Source: Bacteroidales bacterium UBA3623
GTDB lineage: Bacteria > Bacteroidota > Bacteroidia > Bacteroidales > UBA932
Reading direction: 5' to 3'
Length of the DNA stretch: 6,330 nt
Assembly (NCBI GenBank): GCA_002373715.1
Contig: DFLI01000054.1
Location: forward strand, 1 to 6,330
Below, in pieces: positions 5,753 to 6,330 of this stretch. The position numbers were made by a program, and so were the translations under genes. Below the pieces are notes generated by a model. That model saw only the letters and a list, made by a program, of their open reading frames with translations, ran no database searches and was not told the origin of the DNA. Position 1 is the stretch's first letter; every line of letters begins with the position of its first letter.

Positions 5753-6330
5753 ATGGCACAAGACTTAGTAATAGGCATTGACATCGGTGGACAGACCACC
5801 AAATGCGGCATCGTAGATGCCCGTGGCTCCGTTCTCTCCCAGACCGTTATCCGCTCGGACAACTTTACCGACGTAGCTCCCTACATCGCCGAACTGGCAG
5901 AGGCTCTCAACCACATCATCGCTGAGGCAGGGGCCGAAGGCCGCATCCGCGGAATCGGCGTAGGTGCCCCTAACGGCAACTACTACACCGGCACTATCGA
6001 GAGCGCCGTGAACCTGGTCTGGGGTGGCACCAAGATCATTCCCTTCGCCAAGCTCCTGAGCGAGCAGATGAACGGAATTCCCGTGTCCCTCACCAACGAC
6101 GCCAACGCCGCCGCCATGGGTGAAATGACCTACGGCGCAGCCCGCGGTATGAAGAACTTCATCATGATCACCCTGGGTACCGGCGTAGGTTCCGGTATCG
6201 TGATCAACGGTGAAGTGGTGTACGGCCACGACGGTTTCGCCGGCGAGCTGGGTCACACCTGCGCCGTGCGCCACAACGGCCGCCAGTGCGGCTGCGGTAA
6301 GCATGGCTGCCTGGAGACCTACTGCAGCGC
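5753..6330 (+). CDS. ROK-family sugar kinase, probable glucokinase (3' end outside window)
   Basis: ROK kinases phosphorylate hexoses in the cytoplasm using ATP, trapping imported sugar for glycolysis. The first 192 codons are present, starting at ATG 5753, which lies 9 bases after the transporter stop. The N-terminus MAQDLVIGIDIGGQTTKCGI carries the phosphate-binding loop with D10. The catalytic-site motif LTNDANAAAMGE gives N115 and the probable catalytic base D116, followed by LGTGVGSGIV (141-150). The ROK signature GELGH (164-168) supplies sugar-contact residues E165 and H168, and C179, C181 and C186 with H168 complete the zinc site; E188 is the usual further sugar ligand. All key residues in view are intact, so this is an active kinase and not a ROK repressor: there is no N-terminal helix-turn-helix. 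Glucose is the likeliest substrate given the neighbour, but mannose, fructose or N-acetylated sugars cannot be excluded. Confidence 0.92.
   Translation, partial: MAQDLVIGIDIGGQTTKCGIVDARGSVLSQTVIRSDNFTDVAPYIAELAEALNHIIAEAGAEGRIRGIGVGAPNGNYYTGTIESAVNLVWGGTKIIPFAKLLSEQMNGIPVSLTNDANAAAMGEMTYGAARGMKNFIMITLGTGVGSGIVINGEVVYGHDGFAGELGHTCAVRHNGRQCGCGKHGCLETYCS

Noticed and set aside
4448..5761. A 437-codon open frame on the - strand opposite the transporter gene
   Set aside because: It is in register with the transporter codons and stays open only because that gene avoids TTA, CTA and TCA. Its His/Gly/Glu-rich translation resembles no protein family and it has no start context.
5127..5781. Additional + strand open frames inside the transporter gene in other registers
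   Set aside because: They are Ser/Pro/Arg-rich shadow translations overlapping a gene with clear helices and family motifs.

Overview
The window is a stretch of ordinary chromosome from a member of the phylum Bacteroidota, most likely the order Bacteroidales. The evidence is the gene order secY-map-infA-rpmJ-rpsM-rpsK-rpsD-rpoA-rplQ, the Bacteroides-like sequences of S13, S4 and RpoA, the near absence of Shine-Dalgarno sequences, A-rich leaders, and a TAnnTTTG-type promoter element. Base composition looks slightly above 50% GC, which is high for Bacteroides itself, so a gut or rumen Bacteroidales lineage outside that genus is plausible. I cannot name a genus.

Layout: positions 1-4299 are the distal part of the large spc/alpha ribosomal-protein transcription unit, all on the + strand. 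It contains the C-terminal end of secY (protein translocation channel), map (methionine aminopeptidase), infA (initiation factor IF-1), rpmJ (L36, only 38 codons), rpsM (S13), rpsK (S11), rpsD (S4), rpoA (RNA polymerase alpha) and rplQ (L17, with a low-complexity tail). Gaps are 2 to 31 bases, so the block reads as one operon. A strong intrinsic terminator at 4321-4354 ends it. Positions 4355-6330 hold a second, sugar-related unit: a promoter -7 element and A-rich leader, a 12-helix transporter of the FucP/GluP (FHS) family, and, 9 bases later, the first 192 codons of a ROK-family sugar kinase that runs off the window.

How the genes work together: the first unit makes ribosome parts, the polymerase subunit that nucleates RNA polymerase assembly, the enzyme that trims initiator methionine, and the membrane export channel. 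The second unit probably imports a hexose, glucose or galactose being the best guess, and phosphorylates it in the cytoplasm for glycolysis. Codon use in the transporter and kinase resembles that of the ribosomal genes, which suggests this uptake step is highly expressed.

There is no gene-free stretch over 300 bases (the longest, 4300-4444, holds the terminator, promoter and leader). I see no RNA gene, mobile element, CRISPR array or origin. I found no sign of a new biological system. The points worth a second look are small: a half-lost zinc site in L36, replacement of the known proton-coupling acids in the transporter, AT-rich rare codons clustered at gene starts, and the L17 tail.
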